Below, one piece after another: positions 1-7,718 of a stretch of 64,000 nucleotides of DNA. How positions within the stretch are numbered: position 1 is the stretch's first letter; each line of letters begins with the position of its first letter. The position numbers and the translations under genes are program-made. Origin of the DNA: Rhodococcus sp040643435 (GTDB taxonomy: Bacteria; Actinomycetota; Actinomycetes; Mycobacteriales; Mycobacteriaceae); NCBI RefSeq assembly GCF_040643435.1, contig NZ_JBEYUH010000011.1:1-64000 (forward strand), written 5' to 3'. Under the pieces are notes generated by a model. The model was not told where the DNA came from. It was given only the letters and a program-made list of their open reading frames with translations, and made no database searches.

Positions 1-5
1 GCAAA

Positions 6-35
6 ACGCTCGGCTGGGATACCCCAGCCGAGCGT
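6..35 (-). terminator. Rho-independent terminator of erpA
   Basis: A perfect 13-bp stem (6-18 with 23-35) with a 4-nt loop is followed, reading on the minus strand, by a short T run. It lies 70 bases beyond the stop of the minus-strand Fe-S carrier gene, so it most likely ends that transcript. Confidence 0.8.
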
Positions 36-104
36 CTGCGTGATCTAATCACCACCAACTAACAGCGGTGTTGCGTCGACCCCTTGAAACCGCCTCGTGC
101 GTTC

Positions 105-455
105 TCAGTTGAACGAGTCGCCGCAGGCGCACGACCCCGTGGCATTCGGGTTGTCGATGGTGAAGCCCTGCTTCTCGATGGTGTCGACGAAGTCGATCGA
201 CGCACCTTCGACGTACGGCGCGCTCATCCGGTCGACGGCGAGCGTCACACCGGCGAACTCCTTGGTGAGGTCTCCGTCCAGCGTCCGATCGTCGAAGAAC
301 AGCTGGTACCGCAGACCGGCACAGCCACCGGGCTGAACGGCGATACGCAGTGCGAGGTCGTCACGGCCTTCCTGATCGAGCAGTGCCTTCGCCTTGGCAG
401 CTGCTGCTTCGGTCAGGATGACGCCGTGAGTTTCGGTCTCTTGCTGCACAGTCAT
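105..455 (-). CDS. erpA: HesB/IscA-family iron-sulfur cluster insertion protein (ErpA-like)
   Basis: 116-residue A-type Fe-S carrier that would accept or hold a cluster and pass it to apo-proteins in the cytoplasm. The three family cysteines are present: C45 in the GGCAGL loop and C109 and C111 in the C-terminal CACG motif. Length is normal for the family. The ATG is preceded by a GGGAG ribosome site. It is transcribed away from the DUF3043 gene and followed by a strong terminator, so it is probably monocistronic. Position and sequence match M. tuberculosis Rv2204c. Likely clients in this window include LipA (two 4Fe-4S clusters), but that is inference. No unusual feature. Confidence 0.93.
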   Translation of the reverse strand: MTVQQETETHGVILTEAAAAKAKALLDQEGRDDLALRIAVQPGGCAGLRYQLFFDDRTLDGDLTKEFAGVTLAVDRMSAPYVEGASIDFVDTIEKQGFTIDNPNATGSCACGDSFN

Positions 456-595
456 GGGCGCTCCCTGTCGTTCGTGTCGAAACCCGATGGTTCAACGGTA
501 CCGCGCCGGTATCTATTCCTCGTGGACGAGCTGCGCCGAGCGTGGTATGGCACACGGATTTCCCGCTTGCATCCACTATCCCATAGCCTGGTGGT

Positions 596-1267
596 GTGAA
601 GTTGCTACGCCGCGGTGGTTCCGACGATTCTGCTGATCATGAGGTTCCTGTGACCGGGGTCTCCTCGGCCGCAGTTCCCGACGAGCCTGCACCCAAGGTG
701 ACAGTCGGCAAGGGGCGGCCCACGCCGAAACGGCGCGACGCCGAGGCCCGCCGACGCGGACCTGTCGCGCCGGCTCCCACGACGGCCAAGGAAGCGCGCG
801 AGCGCCGGAAGGCCGCACGGAAGTCCCAGTCCAAGGAAGAGCGCAAGGCCGCGGCAGCCAAGCGCCGCGCCGACGCCGCCGAGCGCCGCAACCGGATGCT
901 CGCGGGCGAGGAGAAGTACCTGCTCCCCCGCGACCGCGGCCCGGTCCGCGCCTACGTGCGCGATCTCGTCGACAGCCGCCGCAATCTGGTCGGGCTGTTC
1001 ATGCCGCTCGCGCTCGTGCTCATCATGTCGATGTTCCTCGGCCCGGTGATTCAGCAGTACGTCACGCTCGCAATGTTCGTGATGATGCTGCTGATGGTCA
1101 TCGAGGGCATCTATCTCGGCCGTCTCGTGAACAAGAAGGTGCGTCAGCGCTTCCCGGAGTCCACGGACGGCGGCTTCGGTCTCGGCTGGTACGCCTTCGT
1201 GCGTGCCTCGCAGATCAAGAAGTTGCGCGCGCCGCTTCCCCGCGTGGGTCCCGGCGACGCCGTCTGA
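596..1267 (+). CDS. DUF3043 membrane protein
   Basis: 223 residues from a GTG start. The first ~110 residues are very basic and rich in Ala, Lys and Arg with a helical look (repeats such as KAARKSQSKEERKA). Two hydrophobic segments follow at about 131-151 and 155-175, then a short polar tail, so it is probably an integral membrane protein with a long charged cytoplasmic N-terminus. This is the DUF3043 family, present across Actinobacteria and, as in M. tuberculosis (Rv2206), located just upstream of cobT. Function is unknown. The DUF4191 protein near 11.9 kb has the same plan: basic helical N-terminus and two membrane segments. Confidence 0.88.
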   Translation: MKLLRRGGSDDSADHEVPVTGVSSAAVPDEPAPKVTVGKGRPTPKRRDAEARRRGPVAPAPTTAKEARERRKAARKSQSKEERKAAAAKRRADAAERRNRMLAGEEKYLLPRDRGPVRAYVRDLVDSRRNLVGLFMPLALVLIMSMFLGPVIQQYVTLAMFVMMLLMVIEGIYLGRLVNKKVRQRFPESTDGGFGLGWYAFVRASQIKKLRAPLPRVGPGDAV

Positions 1268-1285
1268 CGCGACCCGCTCGACACC

Positions 1286-1519
1286 TCAGTGGTGAGGCGC
1301 TCCACACACGACCGGCGGTAGACACCGGATCTCGGCCGCGGCATGCATGTCCTGCGACATGTCGTGCCGCGGCCGGCTCGTATCCCCGGGGCGCCCCCAA
1401 TTCAGGCGCCAGGGTGCCCGCCGCACCCAGGCGGGCGCGGGAGAGACTCGCCGGCGTAGCAGCTCGAGGCTCAGGACGAGGGTGGACATGACCGCGGCAG
1501 TGACGACGAGTTCGATCAT
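1286..1519 (-). CDS. Small hypothetical protein with one possible membrane segment
   Basis: 77 codons starting at an ATG that has a good ribosome site (GGAGG, 8-nt spacer). Residues 1-20 form a hydrophobic stretch, followed by a basic segment rich in Arg, Pro and Trp and a His-rich end. I recognise no family. The gene is divergent from cobT and converges on the DUF3043 gene. A caution: a strong stem-loop (1334-1374) lies inside the proposed coding region, so the DNA may instead serve as a terminator-like structure for the DUF3043 gene. Codon use is compatible with coding but the case rests mainly on the start context. Confidence 0.45.
   Translation of the reverse strand: MIELVVTAAVMSTLVLSLELLRRRVSPAPAWVRRAPWRLNWGRPGDTSRPRHDMSQDMHAAAEIRCLPPVVCGAPHH
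1334..1374. other. Strong two-part stem-loop
   Basis: GGCCGCGGCA (1334-1343) pairs with its complement at 1365-1374, and CATGTC (1346-1351) with GACATG (1356-1361), leaving a 4-nt loop and a small internal bulge. There is no T run on either side. It lies 67 bases past the DUF3043 stop and inside the small minus-strand ORF. Confidence 0.55.
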
Positions 1520-1553
1520 GTCCCGATCCTCCGAGAGAGCGCGACCCTGGAAA

Positions 1554-1592
1554 AGTGGCAGTGATGACACATGACGTCGAATTCCTGCCACT
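1554..1592. promoter_or_regulatory. Inverted repeat between the small ORF and cobT
   Basis: AGTGGCAG at 1554-1561 is repeated in inverted form at 1585-1592 with a 23-nt spacer. It lies in the divergent gap between the small minus ORF and cobT. It could be a regulator site or a leader hairpin. I cannot assign a regulator, and the gap of about 120 bases is too short for a cobalamin riboswitch. Confidence 0.35.
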
Positions 1593-1643
1593 GCCGGTCG
1601 ATTGATAGCGTCGCACCGTGACGATCCGTTCGAGAGGTGACCT

Positions 1644-2735
1644 GTGACCAGCGGTTCCGAATCCCCCGTCGATGTCGAGTTCCCGCGCGTCGACGCACTC
1701 GATCTCGAAGCGCGGGTGCGCGCCGAGGAACGCCAGCGGGACCTGACGAAGCCTGCCGGTTCACTCGGGCGCCTCGAGGAACTCGGGTGCTGGGTGGCCG
1801 CCTGCCAGGGCGAAGTCCCGCCGCGCCCCTTCCGGCGTCCGCGAGTGGTCGTCTTCGCCGGCGATCACGGTGTCGCGCGGAGCGGGGTGTCGGCCTATCC
1901 GCCCGAGGTCACCGCACAGATGGTCGCGAATCTCACCGCGGGAGGCGCTGCCGTGAACGTGCTCGCCGCTGCGGCGGGCGCGAGCGTTCGGGTCGTGGAC
2001 ATGGCCGTCGAGAGCGACACCTCCCCGGAGGTCTCCGAGTACAAGATCCGACGTTCGAGCGGCAGCATCGACCGCGAGGACGCACTGACCCACGACGAGA
2101 CGGTGCGGGCGATCGACGCCGGCCGCAGGCTCGCCGACCGAGAGGTCGACGAGGGAGCCGACCTGCTCGTCGCCGGTGATATGGGCATCGGGAATACCAC
2201 TCCCGCAACGGTTCTCATCGCAACCCTCACCTCCACCGAACCCGTGGCCGCGGTCGGTCGCGGCACCGGCGTCGACGATGCCGGGTGGATGCGCAAGGTG
2301 ACGGCGATCCGCGACGCCATGCGACGCGCACGACCTCACGTCAGGAACCCGGTCGCCCTGCTGCGCACCGCCGGAGGCGCCGACTTCGCAGCGATGGCAG
2401 GATTCCTCGCGCAGGCCGCGGTTCGCCGGACGCCGGTGATCCTCGACGGGGTGGTCGTCACCGCCGCCGCGATGGTCGCCGAGGAACTCGCGCCCGGGGC
2501 AGCACGGTGGTGGGTCGCCGGTCATCGTTCGACCGAACCCGCACACGGCATCGCACTGCGCCACCTCCGGCTCGAACCGATCGTGGACCTCGGTATGCGT
2601 CTCGGTGAGGGATCGGGCGCGGTGACCGCACTTCCGGTCGTGCAGGGCGCGGTGTCGGTTCTCGCGCAGATGGCCACATTCTCCGAAGCGGGTGTGAGCA
2701 CCCGCGACGAGAGCGCGCCGATGATCACCGACTGA
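1644..2735 (+). CDS. cobT: Nicotinate-nucleotide--dimethylbenzimidazole phosphoribosyltransferase
   Basis: 363-residue CobT, which makes alpha-ribazole phosphate for the lower ligand of cobalamin. The body is typical: TKPAGSLGRLE near residue 33, a glycine-rich VVFAGDHGVA segment near 70, DMGIGNTT near 180 and the C-terminal LGEGSG carrying the catalytic glutamate. The GTG start follows a GAGAGGTGA ribosome site. Its stop overlaps the cobS start by one base (TGATG), so the two are translationally coupled. CobU is not adjacent here, unlike many actinobacterial cob clusters, so the nucleotide-loop pathway is split across the genome or uses another kinase. Confidence 0.95.
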   Translation: MTSGSESPVDVEFPRVDALDLEARVRAEERQRDLTKPAGSLGRLEELGCWVAACQGEVPPRPFRRPRVVVFAGDHGVARSGVSAYPPEVTAQMVANLTAGGAAVNVLAAAAGASVRVVDMAVESDTSPEVSEYKIRRSSGSIDREDALTHDETVRAIDAGRRLADREVDEGADLLVAGDMGIGNTTPATVLIATLTSTEPVAAVGRGTGVDDAGWMRKVTAIRDAMRRARPHVRNPVALLRTAGGADFAAMAGFLAQAAVRRTPVILDGVVVTAAAMVAEELAPGAARWWVAGHRSTEPAHGIALRHLRLEPIVDLGMRLGEGSGAVTALPVVQGAVSVLAQMATFSEAGVSTRDESAPMITD

Positions 2736-3499
2736 TGGTCCGCAACTGGCTGGGTGCCGTCGCGTTGGCCCTGTCGTGGTTGACGGTCCTCCCCGCACGA
2801 GGGCCGGCCGAGATCGACCGGACGGTTGCGGGACGTGCCATCTCCATGGCCCCGGTCGCCGGGTGCACGCTCGCCGCCGCGGCCGCGGCCACCTGTCTGG
2901 GCGCCGCCGCGCTGGGCGCCCCGCCACTGGTGACGGGTCTGCTGTGCGTCGGTGTGCTGACAGTCGGCACCCGAGGGATGCACATCGACGGCCTCAGCGA
3001 CACCGCCGACGGCCTCGGCTGCTACGGCCCGCCCGAACGTGCGCGCGAGGTGATGCACAGTGGCGGCGCAGGTCCCTTCGGCGTCGCGGCTCTCGTCGTC
3101 GTACTCGGACTGCAGGCCGCCTCGTTCGGTGCCCTCGCCGACGCGCACGCGTGGTGGGCCGTCACCTGTGCGGTGTTCACAGGACGCGTGGCGGTGGTGG
3201 CAGCCTGCCGGCGTGGAGTCTCCGCCGCTCCCGGCAGCGGCTTCGGCGCACTCGTGTCCGGCACCCAGGGCTTCGTGCCGATCGCACTGTGGTCTCTCGC
3301 TGCCGCGAGCCTCTCGGCCGTGTGCCTGCCCGGTCCGCTCTGGGCCGGGCCACTCGTGGTCGTGGTGGTGCTCGTCGCCGCCGTCGTCTTCGCGCGTCAC
3401 TGCTCGGCACGCTTCGGGGGTATGAACGGGGACGTTCTCGGTGCGGTGTCGGAAGGCACCGTCGCCGCGGTCGCGGTGGCGGCCGCGACCCTGATCTGA
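2735..3499 (+). CDS. cobS: Adenosylcobinamide-GDP ribazoletransferase (cobalamin synthase)
   Basis: 254-residue polytopic membrane enzyme that joins adenosylcobinamide-GDP to alpha-ribazole, the last step of the nucleotide loop. It shows the family motif around DGLSDTADGLG (about residues 89-99) and several hydrophobic segments through to the C-terminus. The ATG overlaps the cobT stop by one base, so the product of CobT is used by the next gene in the same operon. It converges on ilvE with only 15 bases between stops. Length is normal for CobS. Confidence 0.95.
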   Translation: MVRNWLGAVALALSWLTVLPARGPAEIDRTVAGRAISMAPVAGCTLAAAAAATCLGAAALGAPPLVTGLLCVGVLTVGTRGMHIDGLSDTADGLGCYGPPERAREVMHSGGAGPFGVAALVVVLGLQAASFGALADAHAWWAVTCAVFTGRVAVVAACRRGVSAAPGSGFGALVSGTQGFVPIALWSLAAASLSAVCLPGPLWAGPLVVVVVLVAAVVFARHCSARFGGMNGDVLGAVSEGTVAAVAVAAATLI

Positions 3500-3514
3500 T
3501 CGCGGCCGGACGAC

Positions 3515-4621
3515 CTACTTGCGCAGGGTCGTCATCCACCCGTGGGTGTCGGCGAAGGTGCCCCGCTGGATGCCGGTCAAGGTGTCGCGCAGGGCCATCG
3601 TGATGGGGCCGGGCTCGCCGTCCGCGATGGCGAACTCGCCGTCCTTGTCCTTGACGCTGCCGACCGGCGTGATGACCGCGGCGGTACCGCACGCGAACAC
3701 CTCGGTGATCTCACCGCTGGTGGCCTTCTCCCGCCACTCGTCGGTGCTGATGCGCCGCTCCTCCACCACCAGACCGGAGTCCTTGGCGAGTGTGAGCAGC
3801 GAGTCGCGGGTGATGCCGGGCAGTAGCGATCCGGACAGTTCAGGAGTGACGAGACGCGCGTCGGCGCCCGAGCCGTACACGAAGTACAGGTTCATGCCGC
3901 CCATCTCTTCGACGTATCGGCGCTCGATCGCATCGAGCCACACGACCTGGTCACAGCCCTGTTCTGCGGCGTGCGCCTGCGCGACGAGCGAAGCCGCGTA
4001 GTTGCCCGCGAACTTCGCTGCGCCGGTGCCTCCGGGCGACGCGCGCACGTATTCACGCGAGAGCCACACGTTGACAGGCCGCACGCCCCGAGGGAAATAG
4101 GCCCCTGCCGGAGAGGCGATGAGCAGGAACTTGTACTCCTTCGAGGGCCGCACCCCGAGCGCCGGCTCGGTCGCGAACGCGAACGGACGAAGGTACAGCG
4201 ACTCCTCGCCGCCCGCCGCCGGGACCCACTCGTTGTCGACCTCCACCAACTCGGTGATCGCGCGGATGAACAACTCCGGCGGCAGGTAGGGCATTGCGAT
4301 GCGTTCGGCGGACCGATTCATGCGCGCCGCGTTGGCCTCCACCCGGAACGACGCGATACTCCCGTCGGACTGGCGGTAGGCCTTGAGCCCTTCGAAGATG
4401 GCCTGACCGTAGTGCAGCACCATCGCGGCCGGGTCGAGCGCCACCGGAGCGTACGGCTCAACCTTCGCGTCGTGCCAGCCGATTCCGTCGGTGTAGGTGA
4501 TCGACACCATGTGGTCGGTGAAGTACTGCCCGAATCCGGGATTCGACAGAATCTCCTGCCGCCGCTCCGCAGAGGTGGGTGAGGGATGCTGGACGCGGGC
4601 GAATTCGAGGACACCTGTCAT
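3515..4621 (-). CDS. ilvE: Branched-chain amino acid aminotransferase
   Basis: 368-residue class IV PLP aminotransferase that interconverts Leu, Ile and Val with their 2-oxo acids. The PLP lysine is K203 in AAKFAGNYAAS, and YGQAIFEGLKAY (71-82) is the typical N-terminal signature. I chose the ATG at 4621; an in-frame TTG three codons upstream is possible, but the resulting N-terminus MTGVLEFARVQHPSPT matches the family better. Neither start has a convincing ribosome site. It is transcribed in the same direction as gcvT, which stops 33 bases upstream. Confidence 0.95.
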   Translation of the reverse strand: MTGVLEFARVQHPSPTSAERRQEILSNPGFGQYFTDHMVSITYTDGIGWHDAKVEPYAPVALDPAAMVLHYGQAIFEGLKAYRQSDGSIASFRVEANAARMNRSAERIAMPYLPPELFIRAITELVEVDNEWVPAAGGEESLYLRPFAFATEPALGVRPSKEYKFLLIASPAGAYFPRGVRPVNVWLSREYVRASPGGTGAAKFAGNYAASLVAQAHAAEQGCDQVVWLDAIERRYVEEMGGMNLYFVYGSGADARLVTPELSGSLLPGITRDSLLTLAKDSGLVVEERRISTDEWREKATSGEITEVFACGTAAVITPVGSVKDKDGEFAIADGEPGPITMALRDTLTGIQRGTFADTHGWMTTLRK

Positions 4622-4653
4622 GAACGACAATGGTACAACCGCCCGCTGAGCAG

Positions 4654-5754
4654 CTATCTGGTGTGGTCCTCGACGAACGGAGGGGCGACCACCTCTGCGC
4701 GGAGCGAGCGTCCGCGCACGTCCACGCTCACTTCGTCGCCGGATTCGAGGCCGGCGGAGGTGTCGAGGAGCGCGAGGGCGATCCCGGCCTTGAGGGTGGG
4801 CGAGAAGGTGCCGGAGGTGGTCCGTCCGACTTCGGTGCCGTCGCGCAGCACGGTCAGATCCTGCCGCAGCACGCCACGATCGAGCGCCCGCAGCCCCCAG
4901 AGTTTCCGGGCCGGGCCCGCTTCCTTCTCGCGGAGCAGTGCCTCGCGCCCCCAGAACTGAGGCTTCTTCCAGCCGACCGCCCAGCCGCAGCGGGCCTCGA
5001 GCGGAGAGATGTCCACAGACAACTCGTGTCCGTGCAGCGCGTAACCCATCTCGGTGCGCAGGGTGTCGCGGGCACCGAGACCTGCGGCCTGGCCACCCTG
5101 CGTGCGGACCGCGTCGAGCAGGGCACGGAAGGTACGTTCGGCGTCGCTCCAGCGGGGCAGCACCTCGTAGCCGCGCTCACCGGTGTATCCGCTGCGGCAG
5201 ACCCGCACCGGGGCACCTTCGTACTCGGCGTCGACGAAACCCATGTAGTCGATGTCGGTGGGCAGTCCCAGGGCTGCGAGGACGTCGACGGACTTCGGTC
5301 CCTGGACGGCGAACACCGCATAGTCCCGATGCTGGTTCGTCACTGTGACATCGGCCGGCGCGGCGGCGGCCAACGCCTCGACGACCGCTGCGGTATTGGC
5401 CGCATTGGGAACGAGGAACAGTTCGTCGTCGGCGACGTAGTAGACGATCAGGTCGTCGACCACCCCACCGGTCTCGGTGCAGCACAGTGTGTACTGAGCC
5501 TTGCCGGGCCCGATCCTGCCGAGATCGTTGCTCAGTGCCGTGTCGAGGAATTCCGCGGCGCCGGGACCGGCGACGAGCGCCTTACCCAGGTGACTGACAT
5601 CGAACAGGCCCACGGCTTCGCGAACAGCGTTGTGCTCGGCGACCGTCCCGGCGTACGAGACCGGCATCTCCCAGCCCCCGAACGGAGCGAAGGTCGCACC
5701 GAGCTCGACGTGCACGCTGTGGATGGGCCCCTGCCCGAGTTTCTCGTCGCTCAT
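4654..5754 (-). CDS. gcvT: Glycine cleavage system T protein (aminomethyltransferase)
   Basis: 366 residues. GcvT releases ammonia and 5,10-methylene-THF from the aminomethyl-lipoyl arm of GcvH. The folate-binding N-terminal domain (GATFAPFGGWEMPVSYAG, roughly 19-36) and the barrel-like C-terminal domain are complete. The open frame runs 98 codons further upstream, but that part is Arg-rich and overlaps the divergent pepA gene. The start MSDEKLGQG at 5754 gives the standard family N-terminus. gcvH and gcvP are not nearby. The lipoyl arm it works on would be made by LipB and LipA, encoded 5 kb away. Confidence 0.94.
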   Translation of the reverse strand: MSDEKLGQGPIHSVHVELGATFAPFGGWEMPVSYAGTVAEHNAVREAVGLFDVSHLGKALVAGPGAAEFLDTALSNDLGRIGPGKAQYTLCCTETGGVVDDLIVYYVADDELFLVPNAANTAAVVEALAAAAPADVTVTNQHRDYAVFAVQGPKSVDVLAALGLPTDIDYMGFVDAEYEGAPVRVCRSGYTGERGYEVLPRWSDAERTFRALLDAVRTQGGQAAGLGARDTLRTEMGYALHGHELSVDISPLEARCGWAVGWKKPQFWGREALLREKEAGPARKLWGLRALDRGVLRQDLTVLRDGTEVGRTTSGTFSPTLKAGIALALLDTSAGLESGDEVSVDVRGRSLRAEVVAPPFVEDHTR

Positions 5755-5921
5755 GTCGTACGACGCTATCCCACCGCCCCGGCGCCCGCCGACGTGTCCG
5801 GCAGCGACGTCCGGCGTCGCGGTCACTAGGGTCGATGGCATCGAGGCGATTCCCCTCGCACCGAACGACGCCGCAACAGAACGACACGCTCGTTCCCGAT
5901 CCAGCTCCAAGGAGACGCCCT

Positions 5922-7433
5922 GTGAGTGCACCGACTCCCGATCTTCCCGAACTCGTTCTCGCCGGTTCGGTATCCGCCCGCGCCGAGGTACTCGTGATCG
6001 GGCTGACTTCCTCCGACAGCACCCCCGAGATCCTCGCTGGCGACGCACCCATCGACGAGTCGGTTCTCGGTGAGTTGCTCGACGCCGTGGTCGCGGTGGG
6101 AGCGACCGGCCGGAGCGAGGAACTCACCCGCGTGCCCGCACCGGCAGCTCTACCGGTGGCGAGCGTTCTCGCGGTCGGCCTCGGCGCCGCCGACAAGATC
6201 GACGCCGAACAAGTGCGTCGTTCGGCCGGGGCCGCCGCGCGCGCCCTGAGCGGAGTCGGCACCGTCTCCACGGCGCTGTCGGCCGTCGATCTCGGTGCTG
6301 CGGCCGAGGGATTCGCCCTCGGCGCGTACACCTTCACCGAGTTCCGGTCGGAGAAGTCTGCACCGAAGGAGAACGCCCGGCCGGTGGCGCGGGTCGAATT
6401 GCTCGTCCCGTCGCCCCGTGCTCGCGCGGCCAAGGCCACCCTGGCCCGTGCCACTGCGATCGCCGAAGCCGTCGCGACGGCCCGCGACTTCGTGAACACC
6501 CCGCCCAGCCACCTGTTCCCGGCCGAGTTCGCCGAGCGGGCTAAGGCGCTCGGCGAGGCTGCCGGATTGAAGGTCGAGATCCTCGACGAGAAGGCCCTGG
6601 AGAAGAAGGGCTTCGGCGGCATCATCGGCGTCGGCAAGGGATCTTCACGTCCGCCGCGTCTGGTGCGCCTGTCCTACTCGTCGAAGAAGCGCAAGGCGCC
6701 GAAGGTCGCGCTGGTGGGTAAGGGGGTCACCTTCGACACCGGCGGCATCTCCATCAAGCCTGCGGCGGGAATGGAAGCGATGACCTCCGACATGGCCGGT
6801 GCCGCTGCGGTCGTCGCGACCGTCGTGCTCGCCGCGAAACTCGGTGTCGCCGCCGACGTCACCGCCACCGTGCCGATGGCCGAGAACATGCCCTCTTCGA
6901 CCGCGCAGCGACCGGGTGATGTGCTGACTCAGTACGGCGGGACCACCGTGGAGGTCATCAACACCGACGCCGAGGGTCGGCTGATCCTTGCGGACGCGAT
7001 CGTGCGTGCCTGCGAGGACGCTCCCGACTATCTCATCGACACCGCCACCCTCACGGGCGCGCAGATGGTGGCACTGGGAACCCGGACACCCGGCGTCATG
7101 GGTCACGACGAGTTCCGTGATCGGGTCGCCGCCCTGTCGCAGGAGGTCGGGGAGAACGGGTGGCCGATGCCCTTCCCGAAAGAACTGCGCGCAGACCTCG
7201 AGTCGCGGGTGGCCGATCTCGCGAACGTCACCCCCCACCGTTGGGGCGGCATGTTGGCGGCGGGCATCTTCCTGAACGAGTTCGTCTCGGAGGGCGTGCA
7301 ATGGGCCCACATCGACGTCGCCGGCCCGGCCTTCAACACCGGCGGCCCGTTCGGCTACGTCGGCAAGGGCGGTACCGGCGTGCCCGTGCGCACGATGCTC
7401 GCCGTCATCGAGGACGTCGCCGAACACGGATGA
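5922..7433 (+). CDS. pepA: Leucyl aminopeptidase (M17 family)
   Basis: 503 residues. Two-metal cytosolic exopeptidase that removes N-terminal residues from peptides. The C-terminal catalytic domain carries the signature NTDAEGRL and the metal-site stretch VTFDTGGISIKP. The N-terminal macro-like domain spans roughly 1-170. The frame is open from 5835, but a GTG at 5922 has an excellent AAGGAGA ribosome site with a 7-nt spacer and gives the usual length. Divergent from gcvT, with 167 bases between the starts. A strong hairpin terminator follows. Confidence 0.94.
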   Translation: MSAPTPDLPELVLAGSVSARAEVLVIGLTSSDSTPEILAGDAPIDESVLGELLDAVVAVGATGRSEELTRVPAPAALPVASVLAVGLGAADKIDAEQVRRSAGAAARALSGVGTVSTALSAVDLGAAAEGFALGAYTFTEFRSEKSAPKENARPVARVELLVPSPRARAAKATLARATAIAEAVATARDFVNTPPSHLFPAEFAERAKALGEAAGLKVEILDEKALEKKGFGGIIGVGKGSSRPPRLVRLSYSSKKRKAPKVALVGKGVTFDTGGISIKPAAGMEAMTSDMAGAAAVVATVVLAAKLGVAADVTATVPMAENMPSSTAQRPGDVLTQYGGTTVEVINTDAEGRLILADAIVRACEDAPDYLIDTATLTGAQMVALGTRTPGVMGHDEFRDRVAALSQEVGENGWPMPFPKELRADLESRVADLANVTPHRWGGMLAAGIFLNEFVSEGVQWAHIDVAGPAFNTGGPFGYVGKGGTGVPVRTMLAVIEDVAEHG

Positions 7434-7440
7434 TCTCTCA

Positions 7441-7477
7441 CACGGGTCCCCTCCGCCCGCAGCGGAGGGGACCTGTG
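7441..7477 (+). terminator. Terminator after pepA
   Basis: A 15-bp stem (7441-7455 with 7463-7477, one G-U pair) with a 7-nt loop begins eight bases after the pepA stop. Confidence 0.75.
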
Positions 7478-7629
7478 TGATCGCAGTCGTACGCAGAATC
7501 CGATGTGAGCCGATCCGCCCCTCCCCGAACGTCGCCGCAGGATAGGTGCAAGGATGGGAGCGGCCATGCCTCGCCCGGTATCGGCCCGACCGAACACGTG
7601 AACCAGCAGCACGGGGTAGTCGCCCCGCG

Positions 7630-7665
7630 CACAATGGTCAACGACCACACAATGGTCGGCGACCA
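7630..7665. promoter_or_regulatory. Two tandem palindromes upstream of sucB
   Basis: An 18-bp unit occurs twice head to tail (7630-7647 and 7648-7665, 16 of 18 bases identical). Each copy contains a perfect TGGTC-N3-GACCA palindrome (7635-7647 and 7653-7665). The second copy overlaps the expected -35 region of a weak -10 candidate, TACAAC at 7674-7679. The arrangement, two dimer sites on the same face separated by 18 bp, looks like a cooperative operator for sucB. The regulator is unknown. Confidence 0.55.
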
Positions 7666-7718
7666 CGAGTCGGTACAACTCAACACACACGAACACAACC
7701 GTCGAGGAGTCAACAGAC

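Noticed and set aside
1520..1643. Cobalamin riboswitch before cobT
   Set aside because: The gap is about 120 bases, shorter than the riboswitch, and I do not see the B12-box or the conserved core.
5755..6048. 98-codon N-terminal extension of gcvT
   Set aside because: It overlaps the divergent pepA start and is Arg-rich; MSDEK at 5754 is the standard start.
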